Positions 21,226 through 30,815 of a stretch of DNA of 34,749 nucleotides are shown in pieces; within the stretch, counting starts at the first letter, position 1, and each line of letters begins with the position of its first letter. The DNA lies in assembly GCA_902363675.1 (NCBI GenBank), contig CABJAV010000028.1, positions 1 through 34,749 of the forward strand, written 5' to 3'. The notes beneath the pieces were generated by a model, which did no database searches, was not told the DNA's origin, and worked only from the letters and a program-made list of their open reading frames with translations. A program made the translations under genes and the position numbers. This DNA comes from Lachnospiraceae bacterium (GTDB lineage: Bacteria; Bacillota; Clostridia; Lachnospirales; Lachnospiraceae).

Positions 21226-24200
21226 TTAATTTCCCTTTGCTTCCCGATCCCATTTCTCAAACTTGTTCGTTTCGATTACCTTGATTATACGTTCGATATC
21301 CGCATCCGAGCTGTCATTCAGATAGTATCTGACTTCAAGCTCATACAGTCCGGATATTCCATCGTTCAGCAGACTTTCATCCTTGTCTGCAATCATTGCG
21401 AGTTGTCCTCTGAAAAGGGTTCCCTTTACGGACGCATCCATCTGTTCTACCCATGCATCCACGTTATCCTTATACGAACTGCAGGAAATATAGTTGCTCT
21501 TATTTCCGTGCACATCAGAAGACGTGTCTGCCGGGTTGGAAACCACATTCCACTGGCAACCCTTGTGCCATTTCAGCTGTAACGGATTGTGATACTTTCC
21601 AGAAAGAACCGTAGAACCATAATTACTACTGTCACACGCGAGTGCCGCATACAGACTCGGGAGAATTCCGTATTCGTTGTAAGCATACATTGCAGCATCT
21701 TTGATACTATCTTTAAAGGCATTCTTATCTGCACGACTGACTTTGGCTTTAACATCACTTACAAAGTCATCCTCATAATAGCCTTTATAGCAGGTCTGGT
21801 ATACATCATTGGAAGATTCCGCGTTCTCGACCCACATCTCGCTGTTGCCATAAACTGCATTGTACATGTCAACGGTATCCTCCTGCCATCCGCCGAATCC
21901 GGTAGACGGGGATGCCCCATATGCCTGGTCGACAAGAATACCACTTACATCATACCAGCATGATTTATTTTTCTTTGCCAGATTCTTTACATCAATTGTT
22001 ATGATACAATTATCCGGGTATTCGGTGCCATTTTTGTCTTCAAAATCCTTTCCGACAAATCCTGTCACTTTGCCATCTCCGATATAAGCAAACGCAACGA
22101 CATTCGAGTCACCATCCCCTGATGTTGCATCCCTCTTATAAAGCATAATGTCACCTATGCCACGTTTCTTAGCTTCCTTCAACGTCCCAGAAATAGATTC
22201 GGAAATAACCGGCAACGAAACTCCATGCTTCGCATAAATAAACCGCAGATAATCAAGTGACGTAACTTTAGAACCATTCTTAATAATATGTTTTGAACGT
22301 TTCTTATATTTCAGTTTAAATTCACCATCATCATATTTTTCCTGGTATTTTTTAAGTGTATTGGAGAGTGCTGTTACGCCGCCAACTTCATTTCCGGCTT
22401 TATTGTACTCGATTTCATTCTCTATACCAACATCACCATCCGCACTTGTACCGGTATAACCGCTTGATCCCAATGCATTTTTATCATACACGCGAATGGT
22501 GGCAACCTTAGCAGACCAGCCCTTTGCGTGGCGATTAGGAACTTGTGCAGGTGTACCATCTGTAACAAATTCACTACAACACCATGATGGTACATAATTG
22601 GCATGTCCCGGCCAGCGACATGTGAAAAAATGTGTGGCTAAATCTGTATGATCATTTGATTTTGCATCTCCTACTACGCATTTTATAGTTACACCATTTT
22701 CTAATATAAGATCAACATACTGTCCAATCAGCATATAATGTTTATCATTTGAAACATTTTGTCCAATTACTCCTGATCCTACAGCTATAACATACCGGTC
22801 ACCAAATCTTCTGTAGCCATCATGGTCAGTTGTCATTCCAGGCGTATGTTGCAGTTGATATTGCCTGCTTGATTTAGACTTGATTGCTGTGTAACTCATA
22901 TATGTCTTATTTCCCTTATAGTTCGGATTTACTGGAACAGAAGCATCGTAATATTTAACTCCTGTCAGCGTTGGATTCGCTGTGCTCGTAACAACTCCGG
23001 TCTTATTATCCTTTGGGTTTGATTTAATATCCAGCTTTGTATCCTTGCTGGAATCTTTACTTACTGCTTTGTCCTGTGTCCTCGTTGATTCAGACTTTTT
23101 TATTCTCTGAATACATTTAGGTGTATGGTCACTTCCCCAATTTGTTGGGCTAGGAACTTTTGCAGAATCATTACTTCCGTAATTATACACCTGCCCTTTT
23201 CCGGCCCAGATTTCCGTGTGTCCATCATAAACAAGGATATCGCCTACCTGTAGATTCTTGGTGGAACCATTCCATGTATATTTGACAAAGCCTGGGATAT
23301 TACCTTCCAGTCCCGCTGAAGAATACGCGTTTAATCCGGACTGGAGTCCGTAAAAATACAAACAGGCACTTACATATCCGGAACAGTCAATTCGGATGGT
23401 ATAGGATTTCCCATTATAGGAAAATGTCCGATACTGTCCATAGCCGTAATAGCCAACCTTAGATGCCAGTAGCTGCTTTGTGCTCTTTACACATTCAATC
23501 CAGTTATTATTTGAAATTTTATCCGGTTCCGGAATGGTTGAACTTCCTCCATTTTCTACCTGTTCATACATAGTCTGGTTAACAACTGCCTGGTCACGCA
23601 TAATCTTTACATGGATGACATTTTTAATATATGTGTAACTTTCCATAATCGGGTTACCATCTTTATCCTTCTTCCCTGTGCTCCTTGTGCCGGTAAATTC
23701 CGTAGGAACCACCGAATAAAGGTGCGTCTTATCATAAACCTGTTTCAGATCGCTTTCCGTCACCTTTTTCCCAGCTGCTCCATAATCGTAATTTGCCATG
23801 ATGGTTAAAGCGGAGATACATTCTTTGTAATTTTCCTTTGAACCATTATCGTATACTGGAGTCGGAACTGCGTCGTTATCTCTTATTGCTTTTTTAATTA
23901 CTTTTGCATAATCTTTATGCAGATCGTGCAGTTCATCTGTTAGATCTGTTACATCCAACTGTTCATTATAGGCTGTTTCCAGGTCATCCCCATCCGCAAT
24001 TGTTGTAAATCCAGTAAATCCAGAAATTGCATTTGCTGTAACCTGCAGGAAACATAAAACCGTATCAATCAGGAACAGAACAATAAGAAATATAATGATC
24101 ACCTGTAAAAACAAAAGCAGAATCGTCCTCAATGCCTGTTTTATTGCGGCCATTGCGATTTTTACTGCATTCAGTCCTTTTTTCAACGCTTTTGTCTGGT

Positions 24201-26448
24201 TATATAGCAAACGGTAGAATTTTTGCGCAGGTTTCCATCGGAAAGTCTTTTTGAACACTTTCTTGGCAGTCTTTTTCAGCTGTTTTTTAGCTTTATCTTT
24301 CGTCTTTGCGACCAGTTTCTTTTTATACGCTCCAATTCCACCGGATTCATAGACGTTCTGTGAGACATTTCCAAACTTGCTGGCTGCTGTATTGACAGTG
24401 CCTGACGTTTTCTTTTCGATAGCCTGCGTAATCTTCTGGATTCCCGCATTCAGATTTCCCATGGTTTTCTCGTAAATCCAGTTTGCAAACATTCCATTTG
24501 CATTCTGCTTTAACACCGCCCGGTTAATATTCTTTAATACCTCACGGTATTTGTCCGGGGCGAGAGCCTTTAATGTTTTGATATCTGCAAAACCGACTTT
24601 CTTTGCTTCAAGCAGCAGCTTTGTACGCCGGAACACCGCTGCATCCAGCTTCTTTAATGTCTGTCGTTTGATCAGACGTCCTACCGGTGCAGTTGCGGTA
24701 CGCGTAACCATCATAGTTCTTTGTGCAACATCCAGTCCTTTGCCAAATTCGGTATTCCGGATATCCTTCATCGGAATATTGAACAGACTCATCCTGAACT
24801 GGCGCAGGGCAAGCTTCTTGATACGGATAAAACGTCCCGTTTTGGAGCTCTTCCTTGCAAGTTCCTGTACCAGACGTTCTTCTTTTGTAAGCTTTTTAAG
24901 CGGGGTATGTTTTGTGATGCCCTTTGCCTTCATATATTGCTTAAAGATCTGGTTGTTTGATGATACCTGTCCGGCATTATTGAAAATCTCTCCCGTTTTC
25001 CGTGTGTAAACGCGTCCTATGATTTCCCCGGTATCTGCATTGATTGCGGTTATTCCGGAATCCCATCCACGGCTTTTGAAGAAATCGGTTGTGGAAGGAG
25101 CACCTTTCACAGATGTTTTTCTGATCATGGATGTCGGTACAAAAAACCGGTCTTCCACTCCGACTTTCATAGAAAGCGGCATTTCTGACAGCTCTGTGAC
25201 ATGGAACCCGTCTAACATCCCCTTTTCATTGCCGTTAAAATGGATTTTGGCTATCTGCGGCCCAACAGCAAGCGGATCACGGTTGATGTCAATATGGGAA
25301 ACCCCAAACGGTTTAACCCTGGTAAACTCAGAAACATACCGTGCCCCGTTTGCAACTGCATCAATCTCTTTTCTTGCATCCACGTAATTGTAACGGAACC
25401 GTGCTGCATTTCTCCATACAGTGGCACTCGTTTCTGCTATTTTCGGATGAGCCAGAGAAATTCCGTCCCCTACATGGTTCATTCCCCTCTGATGGGAGAA
25501 GAAGTCTCGGATGGATGAAACAGGGATTCCATTTTCTGTAGTTCCCGCACCTAAACTCAGTCCTGTTTCTTTCATCACTGAAGACAGGGGCACAATGCCA
25601 AGATGCCCCTGTGAAACCGGTACAGGCAGATTCTCCGATGTCTTTGCTACTACTGGTAAGAGCTGTACCGGTGTGGTTTTCATCGACCGGGTAACAGACT
25701 GCATGGTTATATCTTTATACACAGATAATGACGCACCATTTCCTATATGATTTAAGTTTAACCCCGTTACCTGTACTGCTCTGCTTACAGGAATCCCTGC
25801 TGGAAATCTGGATGAACCGCTTTGCTGGTTATAAGCTCCTATGCCCGGTGCAGCTGGCATATCCTGATTGTGCGTTGCGATTCCATTTCCTTTTGCGCCG
25901 GAGTCCGAAAACGTATTGTTGCTATGCCGGACTGCGCTCTGATGATACACATCCCGCATGGCTGGCGCAATGGAAGAACCTGGCATATTCTGTCCAGATG
26001 AAATCGGCGGTACGCCAGGCGTATGGAGTGGTTCCATGTAACTTCCGCCTGAATGCGCTGCCGGATTTTTGTAACTGTCCGCGGATGTCGTTGCATCTCC
26101 AGCAGAAGGCTGTTCCGGGTTTACAGATGATGAAAGACTTTCCGTACCGGAACTCTCCCCATTGGAAGAATCAATCCTTGTTTTCCCGTGTAAAACCCGG
26201 TCATATGACTCTGCTTCCATATGGGCTGCAAACCCTGCCAGGGCAGCGGCAGAAACAGATACAAGTGGCATGCCGTATGTACGGGCAACGTTCATTCCTG
26301 TTGCAAAATCCCGGTCTTCATCTCCCACACTTGTACCAGCCCTCAAAGCTTCCCTTGTCATATGATCCTTGCGTGCATCAAATGATCCCTTCAAAGCGGA
26401 TCCTATTTTCTCTTTTGTTGTCTCATTTGTTTCTATTCTAAGGCGCAT
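21226..26448 (-). CDS. Giant membrane / cell-wall hydrolase protein of the transfer system
   Basis: A 1740-aa protein starting at ATG 26448 (MRLRIETNETTKEKIG) after AAGGAGGAGA. Residues 1-300 are Ser/Pro/Gly-rich and low-complexity; 300-760 are increasingly basic and helical (KKLVAKTKDKAKKQLKKTAK). One strong membrane helix lies at about 772-803. Outside it come a NlpC/P60-type domain (RIDCSGYVS, Cys about 1021; DGHTEIW, His about 1076), a beta-rich unit (RRFGDRYVIAVGSGV to CVVGDAKSNDHTD, about 1205-1270) and a second, weaker hydrolase-like unit. The C-terminal domain is glucosaminidase/lysozyme-like (PSLYAALACDSSNYGSTVLS, NPLQLKW, about 1560-1735). It probably opens peptidoglycan for conjugation, like VirB1-type proteins, fused here to a membrane part. 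The position of the usual catalytic Glu holds Asp. Confidence 0.75.
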   Translation of the reverse strand: MRLRIETNETTKEKIGSALKGSFDARKDHMTREALRAGTSVGDEDRDFATGMNVARTYGMPLVSVSAAALAGFAAHMEAESYDRVLHGKTRIDSSNGESSGTESLSSSVNPEQPSAGDATTSADSYKNPAAHSGGSYMEPLHTPGVPPISSGQNMPGSSIAPAMRDVYHQSAVRHSNNTFSDSGAKGNGIATHNQDMPAAPGIGAYNQQSGSSRFPAGIPVSRAVQVTGLNLNHIGNGASLSVYKDITMQSVTRSMKTTPVQLLPVVAKTSENLPVPVSQGHLGIVPLSSVMKETGLSLGAGTTENGIPVSSIRDFFSHQRGMNHVGDGISLAHPKIAETSATVWRNAARFRYNYVDARKEIDAVANGARYVSEFTRVKPFGVSHIDINRDPLAVGPQIAKIHFNGNEKGMLDGFHVTELSEMPLSMKVGVEDRFFVPTSMIRKTSVKGAPSTTDFFKSRGWDSGITAINADTGEIIGRVYTRKTGEIFNNAGQVSSNNQIFKQYMKAKGITKHTPLKKLTKEERLVQELARKSSKTGRFIRIKKLALRQFRMSLFNIPMKDIRNTEFGKGLDVAQRTMMVTRTATAPVGRLIKRQTLKKLDAAVFRRTKLLLEAKKVGFADIKTLKALAPDKYREVLKNINRAVLKQNANGMFANWIYEKTMGNLNAGIQKITQAIEKKTSGTVNTAASKFGNVSQNVYESGGIGAYKKKLVAKTKDKAKKQLKKTAKKVFKKTFRWKPAQKFYRLLYNQTKALKKGLNAVKIAMAAIKQALRTILLLFLQVIIIFLIVLFLIDTVLCFLQVTANAISGFTGFTTIADGDDLETAYNEQLDVTDLTDELHDLHKDYAKVIKKAIRDNDAVPTPVYDNGSKENYKECISALTIMANYDYGAAGKKVTESDLKQVYDKTHLYSVVPTEFTGTRSTGKKDKDGNPIMESYTYIKNVIHVKIMRDQAVVNQTMYEQVENGGSSTIPEPDKISNNNWIECVKSTKQLLASKVGYYGYGQYRTFSYNGKSYTIRIDCSGYVSACLYFYGLQSGLNAYSSAGLEGNIPGFVKYTWNGSTKNLQVGDILVYDGHTEIWAGKGQVYNYGSNDSAKVPSPTNWGSDHTPKCIQRIKKSESTRTQDKAVSKDSSKDTKLDIKSNPKDNKTGVVTSTANPTLTGVKYYDASVPVNPNYKGNKTYMSYTAIKSKSSRQYQLQHTPGMTTDHDGYRRFGDRYVIAVGSGVIGQNVSNDKHYMLIGQYVDLILENGVTIKCVVGDAKSNDHTDLATHFFTCRWPGHANYVPSWCCSEFVTDGTPAQVPNRHAKGWSAKVATIRVYDKNALGSSGYTGTSADGDVGIENEIEYNKAGNEVGGVTALSNTLKKYQEKYDDGEFKLKYKKRSKHIIKNGSKVTSLDYLRFIYAKHGVSLPVISESISGTLKEAKKRGIGDIMLYKRDATSGDGDSNVVAFAYIGDGKVTGFVGKDFEDKNGTEYPDNCIITIDVKNLAKKNKSCWYDVSGILVDQAYGASPSTGFGGWQEDTVDMYNAVYGNSEMWVENAESSNDVYQTCYKGYYEDDFVSDVKAKVSRADKNAFKDSIKDAAMYAYNEYGILPSLYAALACDSSNYGSTVLSGKYHNPLQLKWHKGCQWNVVSNPADTSSDVHGNKSNYISCSSYKDNVDAWVEQMDASVKGTLFRGQLAMIADKDESLLNDGISGLYELEVRYYLNDSSDADIERIIKVIETNKFEKWDREAKGN

Positions 26449-26537
26449 CTTCTCCTCCTTCTTTTTTTCTCCAGAAAGAAACCGGGGAAGAAAATGAACC
26501 TTCCTTTCCGGGTTGTAGAAAAAATCTCTCTACCATA

Positions 26538-26546
26538 AATATGGAA
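26538..26546 (-). promoter_or_regulatory. Class-1-like site TTCCATATT
   Basis: TTCCATATTTATGGTAGAGAG, 90 bp upstream of ATG 26448. The leader can pair GTAGA/TCTAC and, further on, AACCCGG/CCGGTT. Confidence 0.55.
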
Positions 26547-26562
26547 TAGGATTTTTGAAGGG

Positions 26563-26595
26563 AAAAAAAAGAGAGGCAGAATAACTCCACCTCTC
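26563..26595 (-). terminator. Terminator of the VirD4 gene
   Basis: GAGAGG and CCTCTC form a perfect 6-bp stem followed by T8 on the minus strand, 17 bp after the stop. It separates virD4 from the giant protein gene. Confidence 0.8.
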
Positions 26596-26611
26596 CCGAG
26601 AAACAGCAAGC

Positions 26612-29131
26612 TTAATTCATCATATAAGACATTATATCTCCATTATCAGCATCAGCAACGGCATTTTCATCATCATCAGCAAACTGCTCTTCCTTATTCG
26701 GGTGATCAACATGAATAATCCCGTTGCCATCTTTTTTGATGTTTCCAATTTTGACATCTTTTTCCAACTGATCTTTAACACGTCTATTACCTGCGGAATT
26801 ATCAATCAATCCCTGTATAGACTCTACCCGTTCCTCGGTATCCAATTCCTTGCCCTTTTCCTGCGGTTCATATGCATTTTTCTGCGCAAGTTCGGCCGCA
26901 TTTTTCATGGTGACAGCTTTCATCTTTTTACGCCCCTTAAATTTCTCCTGTCCGGCTTTGCTTGCGCGGAATGTCTGCTGGAGCTTTTTCTCCTCTTCTT
27001 CTGTCTTTTTCGGGACAATGTAGAAGTATTCACGGAAATTGAATTTGTTTTCCGGGTTACTGTCTGCAAGCTGTGGATAGTTTACGTGCTTTTCTAGGGC
27101 AAATTTATCATCCAGGAATGGCGCTTCTCCGGATATAAAGATCAGGCATTTCTTTGGATCCATACGGCGGATCTGTGATGCTGTCATAAGAGCCGTAGAA
27201 TCCGTATTGATTGACTGGGAATCGCTTCCTTTTGAGCCAAAACTTCTGGAAGTATTCTTTACGTCTACAGTTTTGTTTCCAAGCAGTTCGGATACACGCT
27301 TCAGGTCGTCTGCATCCTGGATTGCGAGGTACATCTGGGTACTGCATCCATCGATGATCGATGAATAATCCTTATCATACATCTGCTTTAACTGACCGAG
27401 CGACTGGATGATTACCATACAGCTGATATCGTATTTCCGGCATGTATTAAGGATACTCTGGAAGTTCGGGATTTCTCCCGTGTTCGCAAACTCATCTAAC
27501 ATACAGCGGACGTTACAAGGAAGGCGTTCATTCTGCGAAAACACAATTTCCCCGTTTTTAATACAGTCCATAAACAATGCCTTTTCCTGCGGACTCTGGA
27601 ATTCCTGAAGAATTTCTCCTGTACTCTTATCCTTAATCCTGTATTTTGGCAGAAGTCGGATACCGTTTTCATTTTCTTTCTGGAACTCAGGTGCTTCTGG
27701 ATCGTCGTCTGCATCTTCTGCCTCCAGATATTTTTCTCTTTCCCTTTCCAGATCTTCTTTGTATTTCTTTTTTTGTTCAGTTGTCTTAAAAATAGGACTG
27801 CGTAATGTTGTATTTGGTCCTTTTTTAATCATCCAGCGGTCTTTATTCTCTGCACTTCTGTTATAAAGTGCCTGAAACAACTGGGTGTACATCATCGCAG
27901 CAAGGAAGTTATAGGTTGGCTTTTCAGATGGTGTGATGATGAACAATGCCTGTTTCCTGTCCCCGACTTCTTCCAGATGTACCGTATCATCCGCAACAAG
28001 GTTGATTACACCAGGAATGTTAAACGGAGCCATACGTACACCGGCAGAAATAAGGATGGATTTTAACGTCTTTCCAGTACCCTGTTTAAAAATCGTGTAA
28101 TTCTTCACAGCAATATGGCTTCTGTCCAGCTTGTTGAACAACTTATCCAGATCTGATTCCATATCTTCTTTCTGCTCCGATACTTTTGCCATCAAAAGCA
28201 TTCTCATGACTTCGTTTAAGTTCTGTTTCTCCGGCTGATCTTTATATACATGCACAATGTAATAAAAAATGGATAAAAATAAACACTGTTCGGCTTTTGT
28301 AAAAAACTGGTCTCCTTTGCTTGATTTCGAGTCATCCGTATTCTTCATCAAACATTCAACCAGTGTTAACACATCATCATCGCTTTTGATATACCGGAAC
28401 GGGTTGTATTGGCAGGAAAATGACATATCATCCAGATTGAACACCTTGATACGGTACCCATGTTCCATCAATGCCTTTCCGGACGCCCGGATCAACTCTC
28501 CTGATGGATCAGTAATAACATAGGAACTGTTAAACTGAAGCAGGTTCGGTTTTAACACATAACGCGTTTTACCAGATCCAGGAGATCCCTGTATCAGCAT
28601 GTTGAGGTTCATTCCCCAGACATCCTCCATGTTCAATCTCGTCTTCTGACCAAGGATGGCATTTCCAATTTTGTTGGAATTTTCCTCCGGTTCTGAAATT
28701 TCCGGTTTATCTTTTGGGTAAACACGGTTCAAGTTATGCCATTTCCAGTCATTCCATTTTTCATCACCTTTTGAATTTTTTTCAAGACGCTTAAAACGTT
28801 CATTATTGATATACATGGCAAATACAATACTGATGTAAATGAAAAAAATCAGCCAGGAATAGGAAAAGTTATAATCCCACGTATAGTAGCTGCTTTTCTG
28901 CACCAGTCTTTTCACTTCTGGCAGGTGTGCCAGCGCACTCATCAGGTTCTGAAGCGGCGGCACTCTCGGGTTCGTCCCCATCTCATACCCCATCTGCAGA
29001 TGCAAAAGCACCGCGACCGGAAAGCCGATGACTGCTGTAAGAAGGGTAAGCTGGTGCGGGTTCGTTTTCCCATCTGGGCCTTTTCCAAACCATTTGTTCA
29101 GAAATACCTTAATGCATTCTTTGAGTTTCAA
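26612..29131 (-). CDS. virD4: VirD4/TraG-type conjugation coupling ATPase
   Basis: An 839-aa protein starting at TTG 29131. The start overlaps the stop of the 56-aa gene (TTGA) and lies after GGAGGGGGG. Two N-terminal membrane helices (about 27-45 and 91-108) precede the ATPase. Walker A is QGSPGSGKTR (181-190), followed by VITDPSGELIRASG, typical of coupling proteins. Walker B/TraG motif is CMLDEFANTGEIPNF, followed by SCMVIIQSLGQLKQMY and STQMYLAIQDADDL. A long charged insert (about 460-500) and an acidic C-terminal tail extend it. Coupling proteins bring the relaxase-DNA complex to the type IV secretion channel at the inner membrane. This is the clearest evidence that the element is conjugative. 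Confidence 0.93.
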   Translation of the reverse strand: MKLKECIKVFLNKWFGKGPDGKTNPHQLTLLTAVIGFPVAVLLHLQMGYEMGTNPRVPPLQNLMSALAHLPEVKRLVQKSSYYTWDYNFSYSWLIFFIYISIVFAMYINNERFKRLEKNSKGDEKWNDWKWHNLNRVYPKDKPEISEPEENSNKIGNAILGQKTRLNMEDVWGMNLNMLIQGSPGSGKTRYVLKPNLLQFNSSYVITDPSGELIRASGKALMEHGYRIKVFNLDDMSFSCQYNPFRYIKSDDDVLTLVECLMKNTDDSKSSKGDQFFTKAEQCLFLSIFYYIVHVYKDQPEKQNLNEVMRMLLMAKVSEQKEDMESDLDKLFNKLDRSHIAVKNYTIFKQGTGKTLKSILISAGVRMAPFNIPGVINLVADDTVHLEEVGDRKQALFIITPSEKPTYNFLAAMMYTQLFQALYNRSAENKDRWMIKKGPNTTLRSPIFKTTEQKKKYKEDLEREREKYLEAEDADDDPEAPEFQKENENGIRLLPKYRIKDKSTGEILQEFQSPQEKALFMDCIKNGEIVFSQNERLPCNVRCMLDEFANTGEIPNFQSILNTCRKYDISCMVIIQSLGQLKQMYDKDYSSIIDGCSTQMYLAIQDADDLKRVSELLGNKTVDVKNTSRSFGSKGSDSQSINTDSTALMTASQIRRMDPKKCLIFISGEAPFLDDKFALEKHVNYPQLADSNPENKFNFREYFYIVPKKTEEEEKKLQQTFRASKAGQEKFKGRKKMKAVTMKNAAELAQKNAYEPQEKGKELDTEERVESIQGLIDNSAGNRRVKDQLEKDVKIGNIKKDGNGIIHVDHPNKEEQFADDDENAVADADNGDIMSYMMN

Positions 29132-29298
29132 CGGAAACTTCCCCCCTCCTGTTTCTTCCCCATATATCTTTTAGGCATTTCCGTATTATGGTCATCTTTA
29201 CGGATACTGTCAGTCTTTTCGCATTTTAATCGGATGCGGATTTCGTCCGCCATCGCAAGTTCACTTGGAACGTCTATACAAATTCTTTTAGTTCCCAT
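29128..29298 (-). CDS. Small basic protein, 56 aa, coupled to virD4
   Basis: ATG 29298 follows GAGAGGTG. The sequence begins MGTKRICIDVPSELAMADEI, continues RIRLKCEKTDSIRKDDHN, and ends in a basic Gly/Lys tail (RYMGKKQEGGSFR). The opening recalls a ribbon-helix-helix strand and first helix (KRICIDVPSELA), which would suit a small DNA-binding accessory factor, but the rest of the fold is not clear. Its TGA overlaps the TTG start of virD4, so translation is coupled. It is the first gene after the class-1 site at 29398-29406. Confidence 0.6.
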   Translation of the reverse strand: MGTKRICIDVPSELAMADEIRIRLKCEKTDSIRKDDHNTEMPKRYMGKKQEGGSFR

Positions 29299-29494
29299 TC
29301 TTTTCACCTCTCATTTGTCATTGGATTTGGATTTAAGTACTGAACTAAGAAAAAGGTGGGCTGCATTCACCGATCTCCTTCATTCCTCCTTACACTCAAT
29401 ATGCAATGGCGGTTTTGCAAGGATATTTTTGGCGGTTTTTGCATGAAATAATGCAGAATTAAAATGCAAAGAAAGAAACGGTGCAAAAATGGGT
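29299..29494. other. Leader and promoter region of the virD4 unit
   Basis: About 200 bp with the class-1 site at 29398-29406 and a direct repeat just upstream of it (minus strand GCAAAAACCGCC and GCAAAACCGCC). Between the promoter and the 56-aa gene, a 19-codon frame from GTG follows AAGGAG and ends at the ribosome site of the next gene. It could be a leader peptide but is too short to support. Confidence 0.35.
29398..29406 (-). promoter_or_regulatory. Class-1 promoter-like site TTGCATATT
   Basis: TTGCATATTGAGTGTAAGGAGG, 100 bp upstream of ATG 29298. It is preceded by two GCAAAA(A)CCGCC copies. Confidence 0.6.
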
Positions 29495-29530
29495 AAAAAA
29501 AAAGAGACATGGCATTAAACCGTGTCTCTT
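29495..29530 (-). terminator. Terminator of the VirB4-like gene
   Basis: AAGAGACACGG pairs with CCATGTCTCTT (one mismatch) and is followed by T9 on the minus strand. Confidence 0.85.
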
Positions 29531-29577
29531 AATCCAGAGGGAAATATTCTGTTATTTCTCCTGTTTTTCTTATTCTT

Positions 29578-30630
29578 TTACTGAATTTTCTGATTAACGT
29601 TTCCCATAAATATTCTAAACGGGTAAATATTATTATCACACACAAACAATCCATTACCCAGATGCAGATTTAAAATAAGTAAAGATTCCTCATCAGAAAA
29701 ATCTAATATCTTCTTTAATAGATTGCAGTCATATGAATTCAAATGAAAAATGCGGATATTTTGCGTATACATGAGAATTTTGTTACCACACGATGTTTTA
29801 AGTATACTAATGTCATCACATATTCCGTAAAAAGAAGCATTATGCATTCTTGCCGCAATCCACATATGAGAAAGAATATCTGCAGAACCATAACCATCGA
29901 ATGAAAAAAGTTGATACATGCTATCTATGTAAACATATGTTTTGATTCCATTTTTGTAATTTTCTTTCATATGTTTATATATATCCAACAGGCAAAAAAC
30001 ATACGCAGCACCCATATACGCTTCGGGAAATTCATGCAGATCATAAACAATAAGTTTATTTTCTTTTCCTTCTGGCGTGTTATTGGGTTTACAAAACAAC
30101 TTGATGTACTCGCACAAGTTATTTATTTCAGAGCTATCTTTTATCTGAGTGAGTTCATTGTAAAAGGTTGACATTGTGGGTTTCAAACCATTATCTTCAT
30201 ACATCCGCCGTACAATATCATATATATAAGATTTAGTACGGCTAGAGAGATATTTCCTGTATAGTTGTTCGCATAAAGCAACAGCAAAATCAAATGCAAT
30301 ATAACACCTGCGGCCCCAACAGACACCTTCATCCTCATTTTCTTTGATGGAATTACATTTTTCAAAAATGTCGACGCCGGAATCTTTGATAGAAATAGCA
30401 TGTCCCTTAGAAACATTAGCTAATGATAAAAGCTCTCCACTCTTATCAATCACAAAAACTTGAAATTTATCTTCCATGTTGCTCATGTGTTTAGCTGCAA
30501 ATTGTAATAATTCCTGCTTTAAACAAATGGTTTGTCCCTGTCCAGGCTCGCCAAAAACGAGTTCATTATTTCCTGACTCTCTTATATTATTCTCATATAA
30601 ATAAAAATTGTTATTCATTGTTTTTATCAC
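29578..30630 (-). CDS. Degenerate VirB4-like ATPase domain
   Basis: A 350-aa protein, GTG start at 30630 after AAGGAGGAAAC. The layout follows the C-terminal ATPase domain of VirB4/TraE. NELVFGEPGQGQTICLKQEL (22-41) is the Walker A strand and helix. QVFVIDKSGELLSL (57-70) matches the DxxGE strand. KPTMSTFYNEL, KLIVYDLHEF, KTYVYIDSMYQLF and MWIAARMHNASFYGICDD follow in the expected order. Key residues are changed: the Walker A Lys is Gln (GEPGQGQT) and the Walker B Glu is Ser (IDSM). The N-terminal VirB4 domain is absent. It is probably an ATPase-dead paralogue that supports a true VirB4 elsewhere. Its start overlaps the upstream small gene (GTGA). Confidence 0.7.
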   Translation of the reverse strand: MIKTMNNNFYLYENNIRESGNNELVFGEPGQGQTICLKQELLQFAAKHMSNMEDKFQVFVIDKSGELLSLANVSKGHAISIKDSGVDIFEKCNSIKENEDEGVCWGRRCYIAFDFAVALCEQLYRKYLSSRTKSYIYDIVRRMYEDNGLKPTMSTFYNELTQIKDSSEINNLCEYIKLFCKPNNTPEGKENKLIVYDLHEFPEAYMGAAYVFCLLDIYKHMKENYKNGIKTYVYIDSMYQLFSFDGYGSADILSHMWIAARMHNASFYGICDDISILKTSCGNKILMYTQNIRIFHLNSYDCNLLKKILDFSDEESLLILNLHLGNGLFVCDNNIYPFRIFMGNVNQKIQ

Positions 30631-30793
30631 GTTTCCTCCTTTTCATAAATCTCCAATTCATGTAGCAAATCAAACATTGCTGCATATCTACCCTGATTCC
30701 GTGCCTTGAGTTTCTCGTTGTTATTTTGCATTGCATCATCATAATAGTGGCAGAAACCAAAAATACTATTGATTCTATATCTTTCTTATTCAT
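30627..30793 (-). pseudogene. Small gene upstream of the VirB4-like gene, apparent frameshift
   Basis: The protein-like frame reads ERYRINSIFGFCHYYDDAMQ, then NNNEKLKARNQGRYAAMFDL, then LHELEIYEKEET. Its TGA (30627-30629) overlaps the GTG of the VirB4-like gene, the usual sign of a coupled real gene. It has no start: its upstream edge is a TAA two codons into a different frame that begins at ATG 30793 (MNKKD). One extra base near 30784-30790 would join the two. The span is 167 bp, which is 3n+2. The alternative 60-aa frame from the same ATG reads to 30611 and looks less protein-like. Confidence 0.45.
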
Positions 30794-30815
30794 GATTTAT
30801 TTTTTCCTCTCATTA

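Noticed and set aside
23611..26441. Rightward frames antisense to the giant hydrolase gene
   Set aside because: They have no ribosome sites or promoters, and the opposite strand is clearly coding throughout.
29299..29375. 19-codon leader peptide before the 56-aa gene
   Set aside because: A GTG start after AAGGAG is possible, but the frame is too short and lacks regulatory features such as codon runs or alternative hairpins.
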